Source: Pedobacter sp. ASV28 (GTDB lineage Bacteria > Bacteroidota > Bacteroidia > Sphingobacteriales > Sphingobacteriaceae). Taken from it: a DNA stretch of 64,000 nucleotides. The notes beneath the pieces are model-generated. The model was not told the DNA's origin, did not search any database, and saw nothing but the letters and a program-made list of their open reading frames with translations. Within the stretch, counting starts at the first letter, position 1. The number at the start of each line of letters is the position of its first letter. This document shows positions 17,775-26,699 of this stretch, piece by piece. The position numbers and the translations under genes are program-made. Where the stretch lies: NCBI RefSeq assembly GCF_016428855.1, contig NZ_JAELTN010000001.1:124001-188000 (forward strand), read 5' to 3'.

Positions 17775-18545
17775 ATGAGTACAGGAAATATGAATTTAAC
17801 GCTACAAGTTTGGCGTCAAAAAAACAAAAATTCAACAGGTAAATTAGTTGATTATAAGCTTTCTGATATTTCTCCAGACATGTCTTTCTTGGAGATGTTT
17901 GATGTTTTAAACGAACAATTAATTAACAAGGGCGAAGAGCCCGTAGTATTTGACCACGACTGTAGGGAAGGTATCTGCGGGATGTGCTCAATGTTCATCA
18001 ACGGACAGCCGCACGGACCTAAAGACTTGGTAACTACCTGTCAATTGCACATGCGTTCTTTCAAAGATGGCGATACCATTGTGGTGGAGCCTTGGAGAGC
18101 AAAAGCATTTCCGGTAATTAAGGATTTAGCGGTAGACCGTTCTGCTTTTGACCGCGTAATTGCTGCAGGTGGTTTCGTATCGGTTAACACAGGTAATGCG
18201 CAAGATGCGAACAACTTGCCTATTCCAAAAGCTAAAGCTGATGCTGCTTTCGAAGCTGCTGCTTGTATTGGATGCGGTGCCTGTGTAGCAACTTGTAAAA
18301 ATGCTTCGGCAATGCTTTTCGTTTCGGCAAAAATATCTCAATTGGCTTTATTGCCGCAGGGTCAGCCAGAACGTTACCGCAGGGTACAAAGTATGGTGGC
18401 CCAAATGGATGAAGAAGGTTTTGGTAACTGTACCAATACTGGAGCTTGTGAAGCCGAATGTCCAAAAGGGATCTCACTTGAAAACATCGCTCGTATGAAT
18501 AGAGATTATTTTAGTGCAAAATTCATCAGCGAAGAAGAAGTATAA
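17775..18545 (+). CDS. sdhB: Succinate dehydrogenase/fumarate reductase iron-sulfur subunit
   Basis: This 256-residue electron-transfer subunit carries the [2Fe-2S] ligands in [10 protein letters not shown] followed by TTCQLH. The second half has [11 protein letters not shown] and [14 protein letters not shown] for the [4Fe-4S] and [3Fe-4S] clusters. It relays electrons from SdhA FAD to SdhC. An 82-bp spacer containing TAACTAC direct repeats separates it from sdhA. A strong terminator follows 18 bp after the stop. Confidence 0.95.
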   Translation: MSTGNMNLTLQVWRQKNKNSTGKLVDYKLSDISPDMSFLEMFDVLNEQLINKGEEPVVFDHDCREGICGMCSMFINGQPHGPKDLVTTCQLHMRSFKDGDTIVVEPWRAKAFPVIKDLAVDRSAFDRVIAAGGFVSVNTGNAQDANNLPIPKAKADAAFEAAACIGCGACVATCKNASAMLFVSAKISQLALLPQGQPERYRRVQSMVAQMDEEGFGNCTNTGACEAECPKGISLENIARMNRDYFSAKFISEEEV

Positions 18546-18563
18546 ATTTCAGATTATGATAAG

Positions 18564-18604
18564 AAAAATCCCCAAATCTTTAATTAGGCTTGGGGATTTT
18601 TGTT
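18564..18604 (+). terminator. Terminator of sdhCAB
   Basis: AAAAATCCCCAA (18564-18575) pairs with TTGGGGATTTTT (18590-18601) and is followed by a T-rich tail. Confidence 0.9.
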
Positions 18605-18627
18605 TTAAGCAGTGTCGTTCATATCCC

Positions 18628-18683
18628 GTCATTTCGATTGGAGCGTAGTAGACTTATGAAGTTTTTGAAACTTCGTAAGTCTA
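18628..18683. repeat. Short palindromic dispersed repeat with GTCATTTCGA leader
   Basis: The leader GTCATTTCGATTGGAGCGTA is identical to that at 699-718. It runs into TAGACTTATGAAGTTT-TTG-AAACTTCGTAAGTCTA (18649-18683), a 16-bp stem with one mismatch. This is the 721-803 element without its central 53 bp. Confidence 0.85.
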
Positions 18684-18756
18684 CATCCTAAGATTTAACA
18701 AAAAGGCTAAAACAATCTATGCCGTGCATCGTTTTTAATAATAAAGAATTTTAATT

Positions 18757-18963
18757 ATGACAAAGCAAACAAAAATATTGAGTGGCGTACTAGCTGGAGT
18801 AGCTTTAGGAGCCGTAGTGGCGATAGTATTATCATCAGACAAAAATAGTGACATGAAAAGCAAGATAAATGATTGGTTTTGCGATCTCTTCGACAAATCA
18901 AAAGATAAACTGGCGAATGTTGCCGATATGGTAAAAGAAAAAGCGGATAAATTGAAAGCTTAA
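18757..18963 (+). CDS. YtxH-like small protein
   Basis: A 68-residue protein with one N-terminal membrane segment (ILSGVLAGVALGAVVAIVL, residues about 7-25) and an amphipathic, lysine-rich helical tail (KSKINDWFCDLFDKSKDKL...VKEKADKLKA). This is the architecture of YtxH-domain proteins, often envelope-stress associated in Bacteroidota. The function is unknown. The start ATG follows an AT-rich leader, and a methyltransferase gene begins 27 bp downstream. Confidence 0.75.
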   Translation: MTKQTKILSGVLAGVALGAVVAIVLSSDKNSDMKSKINDWFCDLFDKSKDKLANVADMVKEKADKLKA

Positions 18964-18979
18964 TAAAAGGGCGTTTAGG

Positions 18980-18987
18980 TATCTTTG
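18980..18987 (+). promoter_or_regulatory. -7 box TATCTTTG abutting the methyltransferase start
   Basis: A perfect TAnnTTTG match ends 3 bp before ATG 18991, so any transcript from it would be leaderless. A TTG within it is an alternative but unlikely start. Confidence 0.4.
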
Positions 18988-18990
18988 CAT

Positions 18991-19674
18991 ATGGATATTT
19001 ATGGAAACGCCCTTTTAGATTTTCACAAAACCGGCAAAACGGATATTTTGTGGCTACATAACTCTTATGACGAACCTGAAGAAATGCCAACCGACGTTTT
19101 TTTCAGGAACGAGAAGGATATGCCCGAAATAGAGCTAAAAGCGCTCAACCTATGTAAAGGTAAAATCTTAGATGTTGGTGCCGGAGTAGGTAGCCATGCC
19201 TTAATTTTGGATAAAAAGGGCATGGATGTTACGGCTATAGATATCTCTCCTATTGCTGTTCAAATTATGAAAGACAGGGGGGTCAAAAACGCTGTAGTAC
19301 AAGATTTTTTTAAGGTGGAGCAAAAGTATGACACCTTACTGTTCATGATGAATGGAATTGGTTTAACCGGAACAATACAGGGCTTCAAAAACTTTCTGGA
19401 AAAGACTAAAGACCTCATCCATCCAAAGGGTCAAATTATTTTTGACAGTTCAGACATCTCTTATCTTTATGAGGATCTGCCTATGCCTCAACATCAGTAT
19501 TTTGGAGAGATCAAATTTTGTTATGAGTATAAAAAACAAAAGGGAAGCTGGTTCAATTGGCTATATATTGATCCGGCTACCCTACGCCAATTAAGTAGGG
19601 AATATGGCTGGAATTGTAAGGTTGTTTATGTGGATGAACAAGACCAATATTTGGCACAACTTACTTTATCATAA
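18991..19674 (+). CDS. Class I SAM-dependent methyltransferase
   Basis: A 227-residue protein starting MDIYGNALLDFHKTG. Motif I is ILDVGAGVGSHALIL (residues about 55-69), acidic motif II is TAIDISPIAV, and the post-I region VVQDFF and a motif IV-like LLFMMNGIGL follow. It belongs to the Rossmann-fold methyltransferases; the acceptor is not indicated. ATG 18991 is preferred over an upstream TTG because the N-terminus DIYGNALLDF looks conserved. A -7 box lies 3 bp ahead. Confidence 0.85.
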   Translation: MDIYGNALLDFHKTGKTDILWLHNSYDEPEEMPTDVFFRNEKDMPEIELKALNLCKGKILDVGAGVGSHALILDKKGMDVTAIDISPIAVQIMKDRGVKNAVVQDFFKVEQKYDTLLFMMNGIGLTGTIQGFKNFLEKTKDLIHPKGQIIFDSSDISYLYEDLPMPQHQYFGEIKFCYEYKKQKGSWFNWLYIDPATLRQLSREYGWNCKVVYVDEQDQYLAQLTLS

Positions 19675-19690
19675 ACGACAAAATAATATT

Positions 19691-19758
19691 TGTCGGGCTG
19701 AGCCTGTCGAAACCCTGTTAGTCATGTGCTAAAACACTTCGACAAGCTCAGTGTGACA
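19691..19758. repeat. Dispersed inverted repeat, CTGAGC..GTCGAA type
   Basis: TGTCGGGCTGAGCCTGTCGA (19691-19710) faces TTCGACAAGCTCAGTGTGAC (19738-19757). This forms a hairpin between the convergent methyltransferase and pepT genes and could serve as terminator for both. Confidence 0.75.
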
Positions 19759-19773
19759 ATGTTGAGAGTGATT

Positions 19774-21027
19774 TTAGGCTCTTTCCTCCCAAACCTGTGC
19801 TAAATGTACAATAGTTTCTACCGCTTTAACCATGTCCTGTACCGAAACCCATTCTTGTTTGCCGTGGAAAGCATGTTCACCCGCAAAAATATTCGGGCAA
19901 GGCAAACCCATGAAAGATAAGCGGGAACCGTCCGTTCCTCCTCTTATGCTTTGTCTCAACGGTGTAACACCCGCTCTTTTAATCGCTTCTATGCCATTAT
20001 TAATAATATCTGGATGTTGGTCTAGTACCTGCTTCATATTCCTGTACTGCTCCTTAATGCTCAATGTGTAGGTAGAATTTGGGTAGGCGGCCATCACTCT
20101 TTTGACCACCTCCTCTAGTTTTTCGCCGTGTGTTTTCAGTAAATCGTCATCAAAATCACGAAGGATAAAGCTTGCTTCTGCTTGCTCTACGTTGCCCCCC
20201 ATTCCCACTGGATGGATAAAGCCTTCTTTTAGACTTGTGCTTTCTGGAGTCAATGTGTCTTTGGGTAATTGAGCGATGATAGCTGCCAAAATTTTAATCG
20301 CACTTTCCATCTGTCCTTTTGCAAATCCAGGATGGGCACTTACCCCCTTAATAATGAGTTTGGCCCCATCGGCAGAAAATGTTTCATCTTCAATAGAGCC
20401 TAAAGTCTCGCCATCAATAGTATATCCTACATCGGCACCTAATTTCTCCAGGTCTACTTTATCTACACCCCTACCAATTTCCTCATCTGGTGTAAACAAA
20501 ATCTTAATGACACCATGTTTGATTTGCTGATTTTGCATTAGATAAGCTGCCGCTTCCATAATTTCAGCTACCCCTGCCTTATTATCTGCCCCCAGCAAAG
20601 TGGTGCCGCTAGCCGTAATAATATCGTTGCCCATCTGATTTTTCAAATCCTTATGTTCAGCTAATCTCAGTATGACACTCTGATCATCAGGCAGGACAAG
20701 ATCTTCTCCCTGATAATTCTTGTGTATAATCGGTTTCACATTTGCCCCGCTACAGTCGGGCGAAGTATCCATATGGGAACAAAAGCATAAAACAGGAACC
20801 TGTTTTTCCGTAGTAGATGGAATGGTGGCATAAACATAGCCATGTTGATCTAAATGTGCATCGGAAATTCCTATTTCCAATAACTCTTCTACCAATACTT
20901 TGCCCAAGTCTTTTTGCTTCGCTGTTGAGGGTGTAGTTGGAGAGGCCGAATCCGATTGAGTATCTATTTTAACATATTTAACAAACCTATCGGTAAGGGA
21001 AGTAGAACTAATTTTTATTTTTTGCAT
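19774..21027 (-). CDS. pepT: Peptidase T (tripeptide aminopeptidase, M20B)
   Basis: A 417-residue cytosolic zinc aminopeptidase releasing the N-terminal residue of tripeptides. Metal-site motifs are FCSHMDTSPD, LGADNKAG, TPDEEIGRG and YTIDGE; RGGTDGSRLSFMGLPCPNIFAG supplies further ligands near the C-terminus. Length and order match PepT. A TATCTTTG -7 box lies 5 bp before the ATG. With the neighbouring M14 peptidase and the exported peptidase operon further on it suggests peptide feeding. Confidence 0.95.
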   Translation of the reverse strand: MQKIKISSTSLTDRFVKYVKIDTQSDSASPTTPSTAKQKDLGKVLVEELLEIGISDAHLDQHGYVYATIPSTTEKQVPVLCFCSHMDTSPDCSGANVKPIIHKNYQGEDLVLPDDQSVILRLAEHKDLKNQMGNDIITASGTTLLGADNKAGVAEIMEAAAYLMQNQQIKHGVIKILFTPDEEIGRGVDKVDLEKLGADVGYTIDGETLGSIEDETFSADGAKLIIKGVSAHPGFAKGQMESAIKILAAIIAQLPKDTLTPESTSLKEGFIHPVGMGGNVEQAEASFILRDFDDDLLKTHGEKLEEVVKRVMAAYPNSTYTLSIKEQYRNMKQVLDQHPDIINNGIEAIKRAGVTPLRQSIRGGTDGSRLSFMGLPCPNIFAGEHAFHGKQEWVSVQDMVKAVETIVHLAQVWEERA

Positions 21028-21032
21028 AAATT

Positions 21033-21040
21033 CAAAGATA
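21033..21040 (-). promoter_or_regulatory. -7 box TATCTTTG abutting the pepT start
   Basis: A perfect TAnnTTTG match on the minus strand, 5 bp before ATG 21027. Confidence 0.45.
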
Positions 21041-21066
21041 TTATTTATTTTTTTGAATAAAGATTA

Positions 21067-21074
21067 TACTTTTG
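21067..21074 (+). promoter_or_regulatory. -7 box TACTTTTG for the gene at 21102
   Basis: A perfect TAnnTTTG match lies 27 bp before the inferred TTG start and is divergent from the pepT promoter. Confidence 0.45.
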
Positions 21075-21101
21075 TATACAAAGTACTTAATTTATAACAA
21101 C

Positions 21102-21812
21102 TTGAAACGATACTACTTAGCTTGTTTACTTGCCCTTTTTATCTCGTCAACTTTTGCCCAATCAAATTTTTATAAATTAAGCGCTGGTGGCGGTTTTGGC
21201 GGTACTTACTCTTTCACAGATGTACAAAAAGGTGCTTATTCAATGGCCGGCTATGCGAATTTAGACTATTATTTTACGCCTTTTATTACCGCTGGACTAG
21301 AACTACAAACCGGACTGGTTAAAGGAGGGAATAGAATAACCGACCCACATAGCAGAGAATTCACCAATGGTTTTATGTCATTTGCCCTAAATACAAAATT
21401 CAGGGCAGGAGAATTCACCAATTTTTACTATAATGAGTTTCTAAACTATACCAAAGGCTTCTACTTAGGTACTGGAATTGGAATGATCCAAAATAACATG
21501 AACTCCATTGTAAGGACAAAAATAAATCCAAATGGGAGTATTTACACCTTCCCTGGCGATGACAAAAGCACCAACATTGTTCTTCCTATTAACGTAGGTA
21601 TCGATTTTTATTTTCCTGATGGTTGGGGCGAAATCCGCTATATGATTAATTTAAACTATCAGACCAACTTTGTCTTTGGTGAAGGTTTAGACGGTTATAA
21701 CGATCCTAAAACCATATTCAAAAACAGTAGCCCAGACTTATATAATTTTCTATCTGTTGGATTTAAATATACCTTTGGATCTGTTGGCCTAACGAGTAAA
21801 AACCTTAGGTAG
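21102..21812 (+). CDS. Secreted outer-membrane beta-barrel-like protein, TTG start
   Basis: The frame has no ATG before the signal peptide. TTG 21102 gives KRYYLACLLALFISSTFAQ, a clean signal peptide, so TTG initiation is inferred; an upstream TTG at 21072 overlaps the -7 box. The mature 215 residues have glycine/aromatic-rich beta strands (LSAGGGFGGTYSFTD, YANLDYYFTPFITAGLELQTG) and end FKYTFGSVG, as in small porin-like barrels (outer membrane beta-barrel domain, about 230 residues). The specific function is unknown. Confidence 0.75.
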   Translation: MKRYYLACLLALFISSTFAQSNFYKLSAGGGFGGTYSFTDVQKGAYSMAGYANLDYYFTPFITAGLELQTGLVKGGNRITDPHSREFTNGFMSFALNTKFRAGEFTNFYYNEFLNYTKGFYLGTGIGMIQNNMNSIVRTKINPNGSIYTFPGDDKSTNIVLPINVGIDFYFPDGWGEIRYMINLNYQTNFVFGEGLDGYNDPKTIFKNSSPDLYNFLSVGFKYTFGSVGLTSKNLR

Positions 21813-21946
21813 CTTATCTTTACTTCCATCTTCTTTTTAAGCATCTAAATTTTGGTCTTGGCCTAATGGTCAAGTTTTCCAACATTTTCAATATATAGGG
21901 CAAATTTCCTAAAACAAAAACTATTTTTACTTTATAATCTATAAAG

Positions 21947-23689
21947 ATGAAGGTTTTTATCATTTCCCTTATTGTTTTTAATGCAATGACAACATTTGGC
22001 CAAATCACCCCGTATGAACGGAGCAATAAAAAAGAGACGGCAACGTACAACGAAACCATTAACTTTTATGAGCACTTAGTTAAAGCGTTCCCTAGGCAAG
22101 CTAAATGGCTAACTTATGGAAATACTGATTTTGGGAAGCCTTTGCATCTTTTGGTATTAGCCAAAGACGGGGAGTTTAATCCTAAAAAAATAAGACAGGC
22201 TGATAAAAGAATCCTGCTCATCAATAATGGCATACATCCTGGGGAACCTGAAGGCATAGATGCGAGTATGATGTTGGTAAGAGACCTCCTCCATCAAAAA
22301 AGATTGCCAGAAAATATGGTCATCTGCATAATTCCCCTCTACAATATAGACGGAAGCTTTAACCGTAGCTCTACCTCAAGAGCGAACCAAAATGGCCCCC
22401 TGGCCTATGGCTTTAGAGGCAACAGTAAAAACTATGACCTGAATAGGGATTTCATCAAGACGGACTCTAAAAACTCGGCGAGTTTTCAAGAAATTTTTAA
22501 TGCCTGGCAGCCCGAAATTTTTGTAGATACACACACCAGTAACGGCGCCGACTACCAGTACACCATGACCCTAATTCCTACACAAAAGGACAAGTTAAAC
22601 CCTATACTTTCCAAGTACCTCACCCAAAAGATGTTGCCCCATCTTTATCAGGAAATGAAAGCAAAAGGGTTTGAGCTTATTCCCTATGTAAATTCGGCCA
22701 AGGAAACCCCAGACCAAGGCATTATTGGATTTTTAGAAAGTCCCAGATACAGTACCGGATATGCCGCCTTGCATAACACCATAGGTTTTATGCCCGAAAC
22801 ACATATGCTAAAAGCCTATGATCAACGTGTAGAATCGACATACAAATTACTCGAAACCTACATTGCAATTGTAGAACGCGATGCCAAACTTATTGGCGAA
22901 AACAAACGCAAAGCCGATGAAACCATAGCAGCACAAATAGAATTTGTATTGGACTGGAAACTAAGCCAAGAAAGTGCTGACGAGATTGAGTTTAAAGGTT
23001 ACACTGCCAAGTACAAACCTAGTGAAGTAAGCGGAATAGATAGATTGTATTACGACAGAAATGAACCTTACACGAAGACCATTAAACAATGGAATAACTT
23101 TGTACCTGCATTAACCGTAAATAAGCCTATTGCCTATATTATTCCTAAAGCTTGGGGCAAGGTGATACAACTCTTAAAACTAAATAATGTAACCGTTAAC
23201 GAGCTAAAAAGCGATACCAAGCTTGAATTGGAAATGTATGATATCGCTGATATGAAAACCGCTCAAAAACCTTTCGAAGGACACTATTTACATTCAGCAG
23301 TTAAAGTCAATAAAACAACCCAAATGCTGCAATGTTATGAGGGCGATGCCGTAGTTTATGTAAATCAGAAAAGCAACAGGTATATTGTAGAAACCCTTGA
23401 GCCACAAGCTCCCGACTCTTTCTTTAGCTGGAACTTTTTCGATTCTATTCTGGGCCAGAAAGAGCATTTCTCTTCTTACATTTTCGAGGATACCGCTGCC
23501 CAACTGCTTAAACAAGAACCATCACTCAAACAAAAACTGGAGGAAGAAAAGGCCAGAAACTCAGACTTAGCTAAAAATGCTTATGCCCAATTAGACTTTA
23601 TTTACAGAAATTCTGCCTATTTTGAGCCCACTTTTATGCGCTACCCAATTGGTAGGCTAGAAAAAAACATTCAACTAGCTATAAAATAA
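21947..23689 (+). CDS. M14 family zinc carboxypeptidase-like, secreted
   Basis: A 580-residue protein with a signal peptide (MKVFIISLIVFNAMTTFGQ). NNGIHPGEPEG (residues about 87-97) supplies the first zinc His/Glu pair, LNRDFIKTDS the substrate-binding NRD motif, and FVDTHTSNGADYQYTMT the third ligand, the standard M14 arrangement. The C-terminal half (about 350-580) is an additional domain without clear identity. It probably trims peptides or peptidoglycan-derived substrates in the periplasm. A rhomboid gene follows after 4 bp. Confidence 0.85.
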   Translation: MKVFIISLIVFNAMTTFGQITPYERSNKKETATYNETINFYEHLVKAFPRQAKWLTYGNTDFGKPLHLLVLAKDGEFNPKKIRQADKRILLINNGIHPGEPEGIDASMMLVRDLLHQKRLPENMVICIIPLYNIDGSFNRSSTSRANQNGPLAYGFRGNSKNYDLNRDFIKTDSKNSASFQEIFNAWQPEIFVDTHTSNGADYQYTMTLIPTQKDKLNPILSKYLTQKMLPHLYQEMKAKGFELIPYVNSAKETPDQGIIGFLESPRYSTGYAALHNTIGFMPETHMLKAYDQRVESTYKLLETYIAIVERDAKLIGENKRKADETIAAQIEFVLDWKLSQESADEIEFKGYTAKYKPSEVSGIDRLYYDRNEPYTKTIKQWNNFVPALTVNKPIAYIIPKAWGKVIQLLKLNNVTVNELKSDTKLELEMYDIADMKTAQKPFEGHYLHSAVKVNKTTQMLQCYEGDAVVYVNQKSNRYIVETLEPQAPDSFFSWNFFDSILGQKEHFSSYIFEDTAAQLLKQEPSLKQKLEEEKARNSDLAKNAYAQLDFIYRNSAYFEPTFMRYPIGRLEKNIQLAIK

Positions 23690-23693
23690 TATA

Positions 23694-24305
23694 ATGGAAT
23701 CTTTTAATACAGCTCCCGTAGCCTCGATTATCTTTCTTTTTACCATAGTCACCAGCATATATGCTTTCAATGATCATCAGCTATTCGGCAAATTCATGCT
23801 ACATCCCTATAGTGTAGCTAAGGGGAATAAGCTATACACTTTTATTACCAGTGGACTGATCCACGCAGATTGGATGCACTTGTTCTTTAACATGTTCACC
23901 TTCTTCTTTTTTGCCTTCCAGTTGGAAAGGATGATAGGGCATTGGCAATTTGGCCTTCTTTATTTTTTAGGGCTCGTATTAAGTGACATACCAACCGTAT
24001 TTAGGCATAAAGACCATTTTGGATACAATAGTTTGGGAGCTTCTGGAGCGATAAGTGCAGTACTTTTCAGCTATATCCTATTTCAACCGCTAAGTTTGAT
24101 AGGCGTCATGTTCATTCCAATGCCTGCCATTATATTTGGCGTCCTATACCTATTCTATTGCATGTACATGTCCAAAAGATCAATGGACAACATTAATCAT
24201 GATGCTCATTTTTTTGGGGCATTAACGGGATTGATTCTAACGGTGATTTTGGTGCCTGGTATTATGCCTCATTTTATTGGACAACTAGCCAGCATCTGGC
24301 AATAA
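23694..24305 (+). CDS. Rhomboid family intramembrane serine protease
   Basis: A 203-residue protein with six hydrophobic helices. HLFFNMFTFFFFAFQLE provides the conserved Asn, NSLGASGAISAVLF the GxSG nucleophile serine, and NHDAHFFGALTG the catalytic histidine, so the Ser/His dyad is intact. It cleaves membrane proteins within the bilayer; the substrate is unknown. It lies 4 bp after the M14 gene and overlaps the 3' end of the convergent 24285-25247 gene by 21 bp. Confidence 0.88.
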   Translation: MESFNTAPVASIIFLFTIVTSIYAFNDHQLFGKFMLHPYSVAKGNKLYTFITSGLIHADWMHLFFNMFTFFFFAFQLERMIGHWQFGLLYFLGLVLSDIPTVFRHKDHFGYNSLGASGAISAVLFSYILFQPLSLIGVMFIPMPAIIFGVLYLFYCMYMSKRSMDNINHDAHFFGALTGLILTVILVPGIMPHFIGQLASIWQ

Positions 24306-25247
24306 AGACGGCTCAAAAAAACTCAGTGGTGCCCTTGGGTCTTTGATGATTTCGAATAAGGTGAGCTCGTAGGGTTTCCAAAAATTTTCAAGGACCTGGC
24401 CATAGGTTTTATGCTGCCATTCGTCGAAGATAGGCTTATTCTGTATTCCTCTTAATGGCATTGGATCGATGTACGCCACATTATTTGCTTCGATTACATT
24501 GTATTCTGGCAAGCGATTAAACAAATAAGCAGAGTAGAAGAAACGCGCGGCTAATTCTTCAAATTGTTGGTCGGTTAAGGGCTTATCCTGAATAAGCTCT
24601 AACAGTTGTTGATGGTATCTTTTATTCATGCCATTGTCTTGCAAACAAGCCACGATACCGAAGTCCTTAAACTTTAAAGAGAATATTAAAGTATTAATCT
24701 CGTCTCTAAAGCTAAAACCCGTTTCCTCATTTTCTAGCGGAACCACCACAATAGACCAAGGTTTAAATTCTTCGAACGCTATTTCTCTAAAAATGCCCTG
24801 TAACATCAAGTGCAGATTGCCAAACTTATGCATCAGGCCTTGAGACATATTCATACCATCTCCACTTAGCTGTTTTAAACGAATAGCCCCTTGCATTTCG
24901 ATATACAGGAAGCTATACATCATCTTGCCAATCCAATGAAAAAGATCTACCTCCGACAAAGCCGATATGCCTTTATAACCTAATTCAAAAGCAGATTCGA
25001 TTTTTTGTTCTAGTGGTAAAATCATTTCTGCATAGAGATCTGCATTAACTGGAACCATTAAACTTTTATAACTCCTAATGCTCTCATCCAATAGTTTGAT
25101 CTGCTCCTCACCGGTAAGCCCAGCCATATTTATTAGCCAATCTGGCAATACACGTATGGCTAAAGGCGATGTTGGATTACCGCTTAAAAAACATTTATCG
25201 TTTCTAAAATCGAAACTTTTAAAAGGATTGTAAAGACTATGATTCAT
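24285..25247 (-). CDS. Conserved hypothetical cytosolic protein
   Basis: A 320-residue protein taken to start at MNHSLYNPFKSFDFRNDKCFLSG; an in-frame ATG nine codons earlier is also possible. The N-terminal CFLSG with DKC looks like a treble-clef-type beginning, but a second cysteine pair is missing. The rest is mainly helical with FHWIGKMMYSFLYIEMQG and a hydrophobic patch around 190. I recognise no catalytic motif. I have the impression of a Bacteroidota-restricted family. It overlaps the rhomboid gene tail to tail. Confidence 0.6.
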   Translation of the reverse strand: MNHSLYNPFKSFDFRNDKCFLSGNPTSPLAIRVLPDWLINMAGLTGEEQIKLLDESIRSYKSLMVPVNADLYAEMILPLEQKIESAFELGYKGISALSEVDLFHWIGKMMYSFLYIEMQGAIRLKQLSGDGMNMSQGLMHKFGNLHLMLQGIFREIAFEEFKPWSIVVVPLENEETGFSFRDEINTLIFSLKFKDFGIVACLQDNGMNKRYHQQLLELIQDKPLTDQQFEELAARFFYSAYLFNRLPEYNVIEANNVAYIDPMPLRGIQNKPIFDEWQHKTYGQVLENFWKPYELTLFEIIKDPRAPLSFFEPSLLPDAG

Positions 25248-25411
25248 TGATGCAATATTAACAATAATTGCCAACTGAGTAATTGTTTTATTGTCATATT
25301 GATTTAAAGATGGTTAACTGTTGAAATTGTTTAACTGATTAATTGCCCACTAACAGAAAGCACTCTTTGTTAGTTTGTTCAATCATTCAATACTTCATCA
25401 TTCAAAATCAT

Positions 25412-25495
25412 AGACTTACGAAGTTTAACTTTTGTTTAGTTGTTATTTTTTACGGTAAAGTTGAGGGCTTCGCCGTTCAGAAACTTCGTAAGTCT
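25412..25495. repeat. Long palindromic dispersed repeat, inverted copy of 721-803
   Basis: The arms AGACTTACGAAGTTT (25412-25426) and AAACTTCGTAAGTCT (25481-25495) are perfect. The reverse complement of the centre matches the centre of 721-803 nearly base for base, including GGCGAAGCCCTCAACTTTAC. Its end is one base beyond the stop codon of the minus-strand lipoprotein gene. Confidence 0.9.
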
Positions 25496-25496
25496 T

Positions 25497-26627
25497 CTAG
25501 TACCGACTATAAAACGAAGTAATATGATCTACCAATTGTGCATAAATAGGTTTGGTAAACTCTACAAATAAATTAGCTGGGGGTGGCGGCATTATTTCCC
25601 TTTTTCTGGTCAATGCCAACTGCTGTTTATCTAATGCCCTTTCATCTCCTTTAAAACTTGCCCAATTATCCTGCCACACATAGGTACCTGCTAACTTCTG
25701 ATTACGTAGGAGTTTATTGGTAGCCAGATCGACTACGGCAAAATTTAATAGACCAGAGGAAGCCACTTTCTTTTCAAAAATACTAAGCGTAGCCCTTACC
25801 GTTCCGTAAACCTTTCCGGCCCGTCCCTCACCAATAACCACGCTATCTCTTTTCAGCTTTTCTACCCTTTCCTTCACATAAGTTTGGCCCACTATAAAAT
25901 CATCAAAATGAAGTTCAATCAATTGATCTGCCCTAATGTTCTGTGTTACGGCTTCTTGCTCGGTATAAAAGCGCACAAAAGAGTTTTGTCTGTATGTGGC
26001 TAAATAATTGGTGATTTGTTGTTGAAAATACTGATTGCTCAATCTATAGGTATTGCTATTGATGATGGCAGGTTGCACCACTACTTTCAGTACCGCAGCC
26101 CAATAGGCTTCCTCCACTTTCTCTTTTATTCCCTTAAGACTTGGATAGAAACTTTGCGACTTTAGGAAATGGCTATAAGCGGTCTTGGCACTCTGTCTGT
26201 TATTTTCTCTTAACAACCTTTCTCCAAGCAGGTAGCGGGCCTCGGCCGATTGATAACGTGCATCTTCATATTCCTTGATGAATTTCTGCGGATTGGGCAC
26301 CAGGTTCAGACAGCTTGGACAGCTATTGATCTCTTCGCTTAATTGGTTAATTTTCTGATAACTATACATGATTGTTTCCCACCTCAAGGCATCGGCAGAA
26401 AGTTTAGCCTCCTCAATTTTTCGCAAATGTGTCTTCAATGCAAGATCATAAGCAACCGGTAGAACTTCCATCGCTTCTGAATTTTTTGGAGCACTTTTTA
26501 GCCTGTCTACAGCTTTGCTTACCGAAGCATCATAATCTCCTTTTTGCAAAGCATTCTTTCCCGTGGTACAACCAACAATTAATATGGATAAATAAAGAAA
26601 ATACCGTATTCTTGAGCTAGTTTTCAT
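25497..26627 (-). CDS. Lipoprotein of unknown function with TPR-like N-half
   Basis: A 376-residue protein from MKTSSRIRYFLYL with a lipobox ILIVGC (Cys about 18). The first 170 residues are helical with alternating small residues (LQKGDYDASVSKAVDRLKSAPKNSEAME, AEARYLLGERLLRENNRQSAKTAYSHF) like tetratricopeptide repeats. The C-terminal 170 residues are beta-rich (VVVQPAIINSNTYRLSNQYFQQQ, YGTVRATLSIFEKK). It is probably anchored in the envelope. A TATATTTG box lies 21 bp upstream. A longer frame starting 8 codons earlier lacks support. Confidence 0.65.
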   Translation of the reverse strand: MKTSSRIRYFLYLSILIVGCTTGKNALQKGDYDASVSKAVDRLKSAPKNSEAMEVLPVAYDLALKTHLRKIEEAKLSADALRWETIMYSYQKINQLSEEINSCPSCLNLVPNPQKFIKEYEDARYQSAEARYLLGERLLRENNRQSAKTAYSHFLKSQSFYPSLKGIKEKVEEAYWAAVLKVVVQPAIINSNTYRLSNQYFQQQITNYLATYRQNSFVRFYTEQEAVTQNIRADQLIELHFDDFIVGQTYVKERVEKLKRDSVVIGEGRAGKVYGTVRATLSIFEKKVASSGLLNFAVVDLATNKLLRNQKLAGTYVWQDNWASFKGDERALDKQQLALTRKREIMPPPPANLFVEFTKPIYAQLVDHITSFYSRY

Positions 26628-26648
26628 GGTTATAGTTTTTTGCGTTAA

Positions 26649-26656
26649 CAAATATA
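26649..26656 (-). promoter_or_regulatory. -7 box TATATTTG of the 25497-26627 lipoprotein
   Basis: A perfect TAnnTTTG match on the minus strand, 21 bp before ATG 26627. The divergent epimerase starts at 26700. Confidence 0.45.
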
Positions 26657-26699
26657 ATGTAAGGCTATCGAACCTTTTTAATTATTTAGACGATTTCAA

